64,000 nt of DNA from Sweltsa coloradensis (Eukaryota > Arthropoda > Insecta > Plecoptera > Chloroperlidae): NCBI GenBank assembly GCA_024449915.1, contig JAMZAV010000974.1, positions 1 to 64,000 on the forward strand, read 5' to 3'. Position 1 is the stretch's first letter. Each line of letters starts with the position of its first letter. The position numbers were made by a program, and so were the translations under genes. Shown here one piece after another: positions 46,540 to 57,090 of the stretch. Below the pieces are notes generated by a model that ran no database searches, was not told the origin of the DNA, and saw only the letters and a list, made by a program, of their open reading frames with translations.

Positions 46540-49500
46540 CTGTGCAAAACAAACAAAAAGTTTTTTGTAATAATAAAGGTAGTAACATACCATACATTTA
46601 TAATGTTTATAATGTGCTAACTCTTGGCCCAGGCAATTTCACCGGAAAATAACTAACTGTCAAACTGTGCTGTACAAGGCTGATTATACAGCTTAGTCTC
46701 ACCAGCAGAACACAAGTTTTCATAGGGCTGCCAGCTGTACTAATAACTTTATTATGGTGTTAAAATAATTGTGAAGGGAATGTCCAAGGACAATTTTTAT
46801 GATTTATTTTTAGGACTCAATCCCAGTATACAGTACGCTATATCCACTGAAGAAAACCTTGGAATTAACCTTAATCGGGATTGCCGGTGGTGGGAATCGA
46901 ACCCGCGACCTCCCGAGTCAGTCTCTGAGCTAGCTCATACACCAGAGAACAATCAGCATCAGTAGCTGGCATCACCCATGGAGTATTAGTATTAGCAGTT
47001 TTAGGGCGCGCATCACCCATTAGTTGCGATAACACCGATTAGGTAGGTGCGCGATAACTACTCATGAAATAATCTATTATAGCTTATAAGTGTATCCAAA
47101 TTTTGTGCTTGAACAATTCTTTATTAATTAGTTTCGGTTCCTAGACTCTGTCAAGCATTTATTGTTACGTGTTTGCGAACATATTATATTTTAATCGGGT
47201 CTCCATAAGAAATTTCGCATTTTCTCTCGCGGCCCGGATAAGACATTTCACGGAACATGATCTACTCTTTGCATTATGTATTATACTGATATAGTAGTAG
47301 TAGCTCATTGATGCAATGCACTGTGCATATTATCTGACCAACAAAACAATCATGCCACGGTTTAAAAGTCCTTATCTCGCTATCACCAGTATAGACCTAT
47401 GTTATAACATTTTCTTGTATTATAATATTTTCAAAGTATTTGTACGTCATCACATGATGCAAACTGGGATTTTCCTTTATATGATTTAATGAAAATACAA
47501 TCACACAAGTATATAAATATACTAGGAAAACGCTTAAGTCCCGCCGCGATGATGGATGAGCTTTTTTGTAAGTTTTTAGTTTGCGTAGGACCACTTTTCC
47601 TTTGCAAGTGCTTTTTGAATGCATTGTAGGTGATTGTTACCTTTATTTCTATGGATTCTGGCTAACTTTTTCAACTTTTTCTTTCAAAAGGTACTACATC
47701 ACCATAACCTTAATGTCCATGTGAAATATGAACGTTGTAGCCACACCCGTTTGGTCAGAATCGGCCCAAATGTCATGAAAATATCGCACTAAAAATCGAA
47801 AAAATCTTAAAAGTACGATATTCATAAGAAATATTTCTTCGATTGTACCCAAAAACGTGGCAAGTCTAAAAAAAAACACCCGAGCAAAATTTACAAAAAA
47901 AAACACCCGAGCAAAATTTTTTGGGGGGTCAGTGAAATTAAAGTCTTCGCATCGCTCATCCAATACATAAACAAACAAACAAACAAAAGTAGTGGGAATA
48001 AAAATGCAAAATATAAGGTACATAATGTGTACGTTTTCTTAGTAGTAAATTTTATTTTATTGTTCAATGACTGGCCCATCAGCATTGAATGATTACAGGG
48101 GTGCAGCGTAATAATACAATGAACATTTGTATGTTAGTAAAATATCAATAATCATCATATCCATCAATAATTATTATCAATCAATCAAAGCCAGCTTGCA
48201 CAAAGTTGCACTAATTTTGGTCTATTTCGTCAATAAGAAGATAATAGGCCTAAGTCAGAACACCTCATCACTCAAATCTTAGTCAAAAAAAGATTTTAAT
48301 CCACGGATATCGATGTTTGATATAATCTATAATATTACGTCTCTTAAAACTATGTTGTTAATTAGTAATTTAAACACTACTTACACCGTATGTAATGCTG
48401 CCTACACTACTTACACATTTACACTATTTATTCTGTGTCACTCTGCCTACACTACTTACACTGTTTATTCTGTGTCACTCTGCCTACACTACTTACACTG
48501 TCTGTGATGATGCATCCACTACTTACACTGTCTGTGATGATGCCTCCACTACTTACACTGTCTGTGATGATGCCTCCAACAGCGAGAGGTGCAATGATGG
48601 ACAAGATGTTTGCAATACAGTTTGTAATGCCCATCATAGTGCCCGCAAAGTTGGGCGACAAGTCAATGTGGTTGACCTGGAATCCGACGTATGTCCCCGC
48701 GTTGAGGCCGACAGCAACAGTAAGGAGGGCTACCGCGACGTAGGGCGTGGGCCAGTGTGCTGAGGACAGGAATCATCAACAACTAGACGCAGGTTCAGGG
48801 AAGCCACCTCGGAATCACAAATACAACTCGTTCATCATATTACCAACACACCACTACACACGTACATTGTTGTGTCTGCATTTAAGCAATTAGGTTTATT
48901 TAGTTGTCCTTTTTGTAAATCAGTTTTTTAACTGAATAGGATATACTTAAATAAATAAAATCAGTTTTGTGACCGAGTATGTAGCACCTAATTATTAATT
49001 ACTTTATTTTTGTATAATTTTTTTAAATACTGTCTTACAAGTGATTGTATAAGCCTATAGGAAGTAAATACAAAAATAATATAAGCGTAAATAATAAATA
49101 AAACATAAAATACAAGAAAAAGTTGTTTATACTCGCAGAATTATCTTACTGTAATTTCATTTTTGATTAGTGCTTTCTGTATTTATTTAACGTGTGTCCA
49201 AATCAGTTATTTAAACTGTTTATCATTCTTTTTAAAACAAATGTGTCACTTATAATTACCCATAATATTAGCAACTACTTACTTTTGAGAGGGCAATAAT
49301 TTGATGTCAGGTTAATCCGGCCCGGCACCTCCACCAAATGAAACTAATTCGTTGTTTTAAGTAAGTTTTAACTAATAGAGTACGTCTAAGCGAATTAAAC
49401 AACGTTGACTAACGATTTTGTGACGGTTATTATTAATTTAAACGGATAGACGTAAATATTTACACACACATATATATATATATATATATACCTGGTATAT

Positions 49501-52500
49501 AATATTGTGTAGACTCTTATTATGATCAGAAATTAACCAATAAAAGTATTTTCTATAGAGTTAGAAAACAACATTTTGTTCTTAATATTAACGAAGATTC
49601 ATTAAAAACAATGTCTTAACTACTTCTGAAGCGATGTTGTTTTTCTAAGAGATTCTGCGCAGTCCATTATATCCTTACCTATAGTATTGAAGATCTTCCT
49701 GGAGGCTGTCAAGGTTATATATCCTTTTTTATTTATGAAATCAGATGCCCAGCTGAACACAAAACTCAGAAGCCACATCATTAGATACGGCAAGGCAGAT
49801 AAGAGGCCATTCTGAAAAATAAACGTTTTTAGTACTTAATTCAATTTAAAAGCTATGTATGACCCATACATAAGTTGAGTACATGGCAATCATTATTCAT
49901 TTCTATAAGGCTAACAATTCATAGTTATGAACATTGTACAAAGAATCCAAAAGAAGAGCGTATTAATACAGAATATTCTTTGAATATACATACAAGTTAA
50001 TATATGAATACACAACAAAAGTCGAAATGGTGGGTTTGACGGATTCGCAAACTAAGCACATGACAAACCGATTTTATGGAATAAATATGAATTTCCTAGT
50101 ATTATTGTTTTTTTTTTGTTTTTTTTTTAAACCTGAAAAGTTACCATAACCAAAACTGAGTTGTCATCAGTGTCGTGTAGGATTTGTTTTCGACTGCAGA
50201 CAATATTACACACATTTTTGTCTGTGGAATTTACAGTTTATGTTACAAGTTTTGAGTGGGTCAGGTCATAGCATCATGTTTGATGTAAAATATATATTAA
50301 GAAATCGCTTGACCGCCAAATCAAGCAAATTTCACACATATCCACCACTTTCTAATAACCACCCTAATTTTAACCCCAAAATTTCGAAAGTTCATTAGCG
50401 AGTTTAGGAATGATATATTTGGTTGACTTTATCAGATTATATTTCATTTTAAACATTACCTACGTAAGTTTCTTTTCTTTATTCTTTTAAATGACAATTA
50501 ACGGAAATTTATTTCAGCAATCAATATAGTGAAATAAACTCTGATAGAGGCATACGCAAAACTTTTCTAAACTATCTCGTAGTTTCAACTTTTCAAGTGA
50601 GTAAAAAGTGCTCTTAAATAAACCTTTACTTGCATTATCTAAACGTTCATACTTACAGATTTCAGATCGAAGTCCAAGACGCTCTTCATGTAGGTGGGCA
50701 TCTCGGTGAGCAGCGTCCAGAAACCCCAGTTCTGACCGCTGTGGACGACGATGAGAGCCCACAGAGGAACCGAAGTGGCAAACGCCAACCATGGAGTTTC
50801 GCGTTTCTGTGAAAACACTGCAATTAATGATTGTCTCTTATATTAGAACCTTTCTTATATGAGGGGGGGGGGAGGGAAGGAGGATGAGGAAGACAATTGG
50901 CGTGATTCATGACAAATATTCCCTTTTTCCTTTTTGAAAAGTAGGCAATAAAAATGTGCAGTGTACATTTTTACAAAAATTAAAGTTTTGAAACGAGTGA
51001 TATATTTATTCTTGTTTCGACTATTTGAACAATTTGACATCAACTGTTTTTTTTTTTTTTTAAAATGGGATTAAGTATAGAGGAAAGTTTCATGTCGCTA
51101 CACAGAGATTGGTGCTCAAGCCATCTACCAGCCAGACCGTACCTATAATTAATTGATGGGGGGGGGGGGGAAGAGAATGACCCCCAGATCACCCTGGTAA
51201 AATAGCAAATCAAAAGTCGTGGATTGGGACAGATGCTAACTAGAAATCTATAGTAACATATCAACGCCATCACACAAGTGTTTTATAACTCGGTTTTTAG
51301 TCAATTTCTTGACTGTGTCGGTCGTGTTACTCACTTCGTCGTGGTTGACGGGCGAGGTGCCCAGCGAGTCCTCGATGTAGGCCCTCTCTTCCTTGGAGAT
51401 GAAGGGATGCTCGGCGGGTGAGTTGGAGCCTATGAAGAACCAGAGGACAGCCCAGCAGATCCCGAGGGCGCCGAACAGGTAGAAGTCAGTGGGCCACCCG
51501 GCAGCGCTCTCGGCGATCACTCCGCACAGCGCCAGAGAGAGGATGGTGCCGAACTGCGCACCTGGAACGTACATACAAGTAGAAACAAACATGAATAAAG
51601 AGATTTAATCTTGGATGTAATCTATTGGGGAAATGAATTGAACCAAGGTCCAATGAATCTCCAAGCGGACATTCAAGGAACCTGAAAAAATCGACGAGCG
51701 AGTGGAGCGGCAAGCAAAACTAATACATATTATTTAAGATAACCATGTCTCTTGATGAAACTGGTGAGAAAAAAGAGAAAAAGTAGTCTTGGCGTTTTCA
51801 AAAATAAGCTGGGAACCATTTCTATCAAGTATCTCATTAAAAACTTATCGATTAAAAGTAGCACACAAAGTTTGGTGAACGGACTTGTGTGGACTGTTGT
51901 GTTCATAGTGATTAGTGTCAACCTCTGTTATAGCACTCTCAGATTTAGACAAATCTGTATGCCCTGATAAATCTTTATCAATAGCCTACTTATCATTACT
52001 ATAAAGGTGTCAATATTTGATCTTCATGGTTTTGAGTGGTATTTGCCGTTTCTGAAGTTGTGTCAGGAAGATTCTACCAGTAGCACTTGTTGCATACACC
52101 GCCTTGTAAGTGATTAGGTTTCTAGTTTACCTGCGTAAGAGTAGGTTGACATTCTACCCCTCTCTTCGATTGGTGCCCACTTTGCCAGTAGCGTGTGGAC
52201 AGACGGGAATATGAAGCCCTGGAACCACAAGTGCAATATGTTAATATCTGTACTGAAACGATAGCAATATAATCGTTCACTCTTTAATGCAGAATGCTTT
52301 GCATTATTGCCATTTCCATTGATACATTACGTGACGTCGGGTGTCGGTTGAATTTGAACAGCAGATCGAGATAGTGGATTGAGAACGGATAGAGCTAAAT
52401 ATAGATGTGAATACGGACATCATAATATTTAATACAATCCCGAAATACAACTCAACTGAGGATTGAAACCGGGTCTTTTGCTCTCAAGGTATAGCCAAAC

Positions 52501-54850
52501 TCTTGGATTGTTGGTGCATTCTAGATCTGAATGGATACAATGCAATAGTATACTGCAACGTATTTGCTGTCTATAAGCTGACCAATCACACATAATTTAT
52601 GGCATTACCTAACTCAGAAATGATCGAGGGTTTATTTTATCCATGCCATTAGTCGGTCGGGATCACTACCATTGGTGAAATTGATAATATTTTCTACAAA
52701 TTAGAAATTAAAAACTACAGCTCAACTGCGGACACTTTAACAGAAACTTAAAACTATTAGTGTGGCTCGTTGGTCTTGTTGTTAGCGTATCTACTTCCAA
52801 TGCAGAAGGTCCAGGGTTCGATTCCCGCCAAAGTCAGAAGTTTTTTAACTTCTGATTTGGACAAGTCCATCAGTTCGTGTCGGAGGAGTTTGTAAACGGT
52901 GACTTTAGAGCCGTCCTAGCAACGAAGCACATAATAAATTCAGAGTTGTTCTGAATCGGCCTTGTTGATTCTGGCGTTGATCCGTGGGTGTTCGCACTGT
53001 CCATACCACTGATTGCTATATTTCCTATTAAAAATATCGATCTTTGGTTGGTTATCGCTCACTCGTCGATTGCGTCGGGGCCTACAGGGTAGGCTTAGTC
53101 TCTTTGATTTACTGTCCCCCACTGAAAATCAGTTATATAACTGAGTGGGTAGACTCTAAATACAATTTATTTATGTATTTATTTATTTATTTATTTAAGA
53201 TAGGCATTCAGGGTTATTAAATAAGGACAATTGACAATTATAACATTAATGAAGAAAATGTTTTAAAATCCAACCAGAGTGAAACGTCACACCTACCTGC
53301 GCTAGGCCCTGAATGACGCGAGCAGTGCAGACCAGCTGCCAGTCGCCCCAAGACGCTAGTATCGGCGTCAAGATGGAGAATATCGAGCAGACCATCAGCG
53401 AGCCGACCAGCAGCATCTTGGGCCCGAAGCGCTCGGCAAGCTGACCAGCAGGGACCTGTGTTATCACGTATCCCCAGAAGAACGAGCTGAGGATAGTCGA
53501 CTTGGTGGATTCGCTCCAGTCGAATTCCTACATCAAAGACGTGAACATCTCTAGTTATTTGTACAAGAATCCGAACGGTTTAGCCAAAAGAAAGTTACAT
53601 TGGGTACTTACTTCGGCAGTATAATGCCGAACTCGCACATCCGGAGGTCATTATGAAACGAAATGTTGCATTCAGTTGTACTTGTAGGCCTACTTTAATG
53701 CATAATAATATTTAACAGTGTGAGTGGAGTTATGCTTACTCGTTATTAAAACTTCAGCATAAACACATAATAATTGCCATTTTCCTCATATAGAATATTG
53801 AAATAACGCACTTAATACCCAGTGAAGTGCACTATGATATTATCTTAGAATTCCAATAACGCAAATCCGCAAATGTGAATCAGAAAGCAAATTGTTAAAT
53901 AAAATTAACAGCTTATTCGTATTTCTGTTGCAATAATAATACTTGCAAGTAATGATTATACTTTTTAAATGTGACATCCCATCAAAGCGAAGAAGCACAA
54001 TTGTTTATTATACTGAGTTGCCATTAGTGGTAGTTGTTGCTTGTGTTGCGTGTGTGTTAGGCTAGCCTCTCGAGGCGATGAATACATGAGATTAAGACCG
54101 TTGAGTTAGAGTCTGTGGTTTCGAGTATATTGTGTTACAGTCAAAAGTTTTACATTCATTTGTGAGTTAACTTGTTAAAGAAACGCGCACTTAAAAATAT
54201 TGTCTGCTGTAAGTGGTTTTAACAGTTTGTTCCACGAGTAGCATCTATAGAAGGCAGTGGTTTAACGTATCATGCGGAACCTGGCGGAACCCGGCACCTC
54301 CACCATGAGAAGCGAGCGTCAACGTTTGTGTGGATTGTGCAGGTTGCTGACATCCTGTCAACATTGAAGTTTTCAATGCATTTCAATGGCAAAATACCCG
54401 TCAACACACAAAACGTAGGACGTCGCTAACGTTGCCTTGATGTGTATGGGATAATAATAATGAGTATAAAAATAATATATTTTGAGTGCAAAGTTTGATA
54501 AAAGCTCGATGTGAACGTAGTTAATTTATAAATTGAGGCACCTAACTATGTTTCCGAGCATGTGATCAGGACGTCATGTATAAGACACACTATGCCAAGA
54601 CGGAAACATGCTGTGCAGCTGTTACGCCTTTCATTATAGTTATAAGGGAATATGATAAAGAGGTAAATAAAATCTATAAATGAATCGTATTTAGATCGAG
54701 GTGAGCCACTTACCTCGAAGTCTGGATTGGCGTGCTCCTTGTCGACCATGGCTACTATAGCAACAGAGAGGTTGACTCGCAGGGAGTAGGCTACGACCAG
54801 GCACAGGAACATCATCAGCGTCTGTAGGTGTCGCACTCCGAAGAGCGTCT
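46401..54850 (-). CDS. SLC17-family (phosphate cotransporter/sialin-like) transporter gene, 8 exons seen, both ends missing
   Basis: Eight minus-strand exons (54850-54714, 53527-53297, 52218-52131, 51561-51335, 50806-50657, 49811-49679, 48759-48557, 46539-46401) all have AG/GT borders and agreeing phases, giving about 435 continuous residues. Family hallmarks seen: RVNLSVAIVAM in the first helix, the MFS loop GQLAERFGPKM, KWAPIEERGRMSTYSYAGAQ, GQNWGFWTLLTEMPTYM, and NHIDLSPNFAGTMMGITN. SLC17 proteins are 12-helix carriers of anionic substrates (phosphate, sialic acid, glutamate) in plasma, lysosomal or vesicular membranes; the substrate here cannot be told. The wording is closest to the insect 'putative inorganic phosphate cotransporter' branch. 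Family proteins run about 470-500 residues, so a short N-terminal and a C-terminal exon are missing. There is no stop or frameshift, so the gene looks intact. The segment between exons six and seven is about 12 residues shorter than expected, and a small exon there may have been missed. Confidence 0.93.
46875..46965 (-). repeat. tRNA-like SINE head in the SLC17 intron
   Basis: Minus strand GCGGGTTCGATTCCCACCACC is a strong B box and T-arm, preceded by GAGCTAGCTCAGAGA. The acceptor arm does not pair. tRNA-derived SINE. Confidence 0.5.
47522..47962 (-). mobile_element. Helentron-like element, family B, in the SLC17 intron
   Basis: CTAGGAAAACGCTTAAGTCC at 47522, then gatgatggatgagc; the minus-strand 5' end TGGATGAGCGATGCGAAG is at 47962. 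Contains the family-B gaccaaacggg and tacttttaagat segments. About 440 bp, a shortened copy with a duplicated cacccgagcaaaattt. Confidence 0.75.
48375..48590 (-). repeat. Tandem repeat made of an exon end plus 5' splice site
   Basis: On the minus strand, three 30-bp copies of GGAGGCATCATCACAGACAG + TGTAAGTAGT lie head to tail, with donors at 48556, 48526 and 48496. Further into the intron, three more degenerate units keep GTAAGTAGTG (donor GTs at 48459, 48414 and 48384), the first preceded by CACAGAATAAACAGT. Only the first three keep the reading frame. The array begins in the coding exon and decays into the intron. Confidence 0.9.
48557..48759 (-). CDS. SLC17 gene, seventh exon seen, with three alternative 5' splice sites
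   Basis: Starts after acceptor CCTGTCCTCAG. Encodes HWPTPYVAVALLTVAVGLN, GFQVNHIDLSPNFAGTMMG, ITNCIANILSIIAPLAVGG, then IITDS up to the first donor (GACAGT|GTAAGT at 48556). Two downstream copies of the same exon end and donor (exon ends 48527 and 48497) would add 10 residues each in frame (VSSGGIITDS, then VSSGCIITDS). The first donor gives the normal family spacing to the next exon and is taken as the default. All three leave phase 0, as the next exon requires. Confidence 0.9.
49679..49811 (-). CDS. SLC17 gene, sixth exon seen (helix 8 region)
   Basis: A 133-bp exon between acceptor ATTTTTCAG and donor ACTATAG|GTAAGG. It encodes NGLLSALPYLMMWLLSF, then SDFINKKGYITLTASRKIF, matching the 'NG..S.LPYL..W' and 'R+.F' family blocks. 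It leaves in phase 1. The usual next stretch ('..GPA......') is missing from the joined protein, so either a micro-exon lies unrecognised at 48760-49678 or the loop is genuinely shorter. Confidence 0.9.
50657..50806 (-). CDS. SLC17 gene, fifth exon seen (helix 7)
   Basis: Exactly 50 codons between acceptor TTTTCACAG and donor AAATCT|GTAAGT. It encodes KRETPWLAFATSVPLWALIV followed by HSGQNWGFWTLLTEMPTYMK, the most conserved block of the second half of SLC17 proteins. Confidence 0.94.
51335..51561 (-). CDS. SLC17 gene, fourth exon seen (helices 5-6 and central loop)
   Basis: A 227-bp exon between acceptor ACGTTCCAG and donor GACGAA|GTGAGT. It encodes GAQFGTILSLALCGVIAES, a second hydrophobic helix with FYLFGALGICWAVLWFF, then the cytoplasmic loop SPAEHPFISKEERAYIEDSL, which carries the family's H-x-x-IS-x-x-E-x-x-YI signature. 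It ends in phase 0. Confidence 0.94.
52131..52218 (-). CDS. SLC17 gene, third exon seen
   Basis: An 88-bp exon between acceptor GTGGTTCCAG and donor TACGCAG|GTAAAC. It encodes GFIFPSVHTLLAKWAP then IEERGRMSTYSYA plus one base, matching the strongly conserved SLC17 segment just after the helix-4 motif. It enters in phase 0 from the preceding GLAQ codon and leaves in phase 1, which the next exon's first two bases (GT, making glycine) satisfy. Confidence 0.93.
52745..52835 (+). repeat. tRNA-like SINE head in the SLC17 intron
   Basis: GGCTCGTTGGTCTTGTTGTTAGC resembles a D-arm and CCAGGGTTCGATTCCCGCC a B box/T-arm. The acceptor ends do not pair, so it is not a functional tRNA. Confidence 0.5.
52945..53190. 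repeat. Uninterrupted relative of the 41.5-43.5-kb host repeat
   Basis: Matches 41517-41570, 41934-42070 and 43482-43505 in series, with a tatt-rich 3' end (53160-53195). Serves as the empty-site reference for two insertions. Confidence 0.8.
53297..53527 (-). CDS. SLC17 gene, second exon seen (helices 2-4)
   Basis: Exactly 77 codons, phase 0 at both ends, between acceptor TTGATGTAG and donor GCGCAG|GTAGGT. It begins EFDWSESTKSTILSSFFWGY, the conserved entry to helix 2, and continues with the MFS motif-A loop GQLAERFGPKMLL, a hydrophobic helix, and ARVIQGLAQ, the helix-4 glycine motif. The GC content is well above the flanking introns. Confidence 0.93.
53528..54713 (-). other. SLC17 intron between the first and second exons seen
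   Basis: AT-rich with no recognised exon. A short GGCGGAACCCGGCACCTCC stretch (near 54282-54302) resembles one near 49320, suggesting a small dispersed repeat. Nothing else is identified. Confidence 0.6.
54714..54850 (-). CDS. SLC17 gene, first exon seen (first transmembrane helix)
   Basis: The exon follows an acceptor ending TTATTACAG and ends at CTTCGAG before GTAAGT. Its first two bases complete a codon (phase-1 intron upstream), followed by 45 codons starting TLFGVRHLQ. The hydrophobic stretch and RVNLSVAIVAMVD form helix 1 of the SLC17 fold. The loop after it (KEHANPDFE) is short and lacks the long glycosylated loop of vertebrate sialin, as is usual for invertebrate members. The start methionine must lie in an upstream exon that I could not recognise between here and 64000, or outside the window. 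Confidence 0.92.
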
Positions 54851-56508
54851 CTGTAATAAGAAGAGGGTAACGTTCGTGTCACGCAATAAACATATAGCAT
54901 ACAACTGAAACCGCACAGTTCGTAATTAATTAATGCCGTAGGCATAAACGACAAAAAAACGAAAATTCCCGAACCCGAACCTGACAATAAAACTGAACCA
55001 CAATTCGCACCCGAGCCCCAAACAGTCGAGTCGAGATCACGATCTTCAACCTGAATTTAGAATTCAATCCGAACCACGATAGAATGTTAACCATTGAGAT
55101 ATTCATCCGTCCCATTCATTCATCACATTCATTCAATTTAATAATATAAAGCTGTCAATAAAAGAGCAAAGTCACCTTCTGTTTACAAGTACATTCCGTC
55201 ATGATTGCGGAGTTATAGCTAATGTTTTGGCTTTTATTAAAGTAGTAAGTTTTAGATTTAGATTTAAATACACTGAGATTATCATAATGGACATCCCTTA
55301 TTTCCACTGGAAGTGCATTCCAAGTGCGAATTGCGTGTATCCTGAAAGAATTATCTAATAATTTCGTCCTGTGGATATAGGAAAAGCGAGCTGCGTACCT
55401 GATCTTGATCTTGTGTTGAAAGTGTGATTAGAATGAAGATAATTAAAGTGTGCAGCTATGTGTCAATTAATCTAAGTACATGCCAATCAATGTAATCTCT
55501 GTATGTAGCAAAATGATTCTTCTAAATCACTGATAACACGTAAACACATCATTCATGATGGTATTATTTCCAATCAAACTGCACTTTTATCACGGTTTCC
55601 ATTTTGTCCGCCTGTCATTGCAGGCTTACAAGGACGGAATTTCTTGTGACAAAAATATCAATAGAAATTTGGATATACTGATAGAATCAGGAAACAAGTG
55701 GCTTATTTTATTTCACTGTGATCACGGAACAACAGGCATAATTAAAAGAGTTTTATTATTCGCTAAACGGTTTTACGACATCATAGTATTAAAAGTTAAA
55801 CAAGTAATGTCATAAATTATCATTTGAGCAATTAAATCTCTCTCAATCATTCTGCCAACTTATCAGACATCTTTAGTGGACTATTCATAAATCATGTGTA
55901 AGTCTAGGGGGGGGGGGGGGCATGCTATCAATGTGAGTGCGATCACTTTATTGTAATGCGTTTGAATGCATTGCGTGTGTATTTTATATCGTCCGACGAG
56001 CAACCTTGTAATGTGTGGTTATACAAGAATACGTGTAACGATATAAAAAATAATTCTGGTTATCTGCGTTGATGACCTAATTTTGTGTACAATACGACTA
56101 CCGGTCACATGATGTAAAAAAAAACTCTACAATTACTTGGTGAGATAACAATATTATATTCGAAGATAAGATTCAAATGTTCCCCTCAATATCGACATGC
56201 GAGTACAAAACCTAACTATGTGTGGTTGTTTCATTCGAAACTAAATGAAGTAGTGACCGATGTTTCGTGTTTAATTTCTAGTTCAAAACCTCACAACCAT
56301 TCATTTAAATGTTCTGTTCCTGGACGCACGTCCCTATAATAGAAAATAATTAAGACCACTGCGTTCTTTTGATTTTTTTCAAACAAATTAAGACCTTTGG
56401 TGGAGGTACTAGGAAGTGGGAGGCATTATTATGCTCTATTCCTCGGCGCGGGCCGCATGAGCCACCGCCTACGATAGTCTTTGATTTCATCGATACAAAT
56501 ATGTATAA
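54851..56508. other. Upstream of the first SLC17 exon seen; no N-terminal exon recognised
   Basis: Apart from the LINE piece, the sequence is AT-rich, with a poly-G run at 55909-55920. No candidate ATG exon with a phase-1 donor could be argued for. Confidence 0.5.
55300..55420 (-). mobile_element. LINE C-terminal coding fragment
   Basis: On the minus strand, one frame reads FSYIHRTKLLDNSFRIHAIR then TWNALPVEIRDV, matching the 'F..RTI..WN.LP.E' end of Jockey/CR1-type reverse-transcriptase proteins. The 55195-55545 surroundings are probably the same element. Confidence 0.65.
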
Positions 56509-57076
56509 CTAGGAAAACGCTCAGTTGGACGCGTTGTTGAGCGAGCACCGGTACGTGCAACATGACCCGAGTACGACATTCCCATAAGGCCCACCACACA
56601 GTGTAGGCCTAACTGGATATTGACATTGTACACTATATACTATTCCAACATCTTTGCATTGTACTAATTCACGTCATGCCTTCTAAAGTGTATCTTTGTA
56701 TCTTCACTGCCTCCTTCATTTTTAACTTCATTTTTCGAATTATGATTACCAATAAGTCTTTAAGGTCTTGACCGATTTAGCTGAAAATTTGTAAAATAGG
56801 AGAGAATGTTGTACTTATTGACCCTGCAAAATTTCATAACGATCGGAACATTTTTATTTTTTTTTTTTTTTATTTTTTTTATTTTTTATAACCAACGATC
56901 GGATTTTGTTCAAAAACTATACAGCAACCCGCCTAGGTGGTATGTACATGTGTGAAAAATTTCAGGTCGATCAGAGAAACGGTGCGACCTGTATCAAAGC
57001 AGTAACAAAAAAAAAGAAAAAAAAACAGACATTCGAGCCATAAGAGTCAAGTGGAGACGCTCGCTACGCTCGCTCA
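56509..57076 (-). mobile_element. Helentron-like element, family C, complete copy
   Basis: CTAGGAAAACGCTCAGTTGG at 56509; minus-strand 5' TGAGCGAGCGTAGCGAGCG at 57076. Same body as 19264-19835 with few differences, so both are fairly recent. Contains the sequence ggtggtatgtacatgtgtg (56937-56955), the empty site for the 57573-57734 MITE. Confidence 0.78.
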
Positions 57077-57090
57077 ATAATATGTATTTA

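Larger units (their letters stand above)
46540..48374 (-). other. SLC17 intron between seventh and eighth exons seen
   Basis: AT-rich intron holding a Helentron-like element (47522-47962) and a tRNA-like SINE piece near 46880. No further exon could be recognised in either strand. Confidence 0.7.
48760..53296 (-). other. Introns of the SLC17 gene between the second and seventh exons
   Basis: The introns are AT-rich, with a TA dinucleotide run near 49466-49490, several homopolymers (poly-G near 50862 and 51159), a tRNA-like SINE at 52745-52835 and a repeat copy at 52945-53190. The longest gap, 48760-49678, is where a missing small exon could sit; I saw no convincing candidate. Confidence 0.65.

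Noticed and set aside
48375..48590. CRISPR-like regular array
   Set aside because: Units are contiguous with no unique spacers, and they overlap a eukaryotic coding exon and its splice donor.
48395..48763. 122-residue plus-strand open frame with TTYTV repeats
   Set aside because: Antisense to the SLC17 exon and its tandem donor repeat; the repeats explain the open frame.
54930..55115. N-terminal exon of the SLC17 gene
   Set aside because: The minus-strand frame shows no family sequence and no suitable phase-1 donor leading to 54850.
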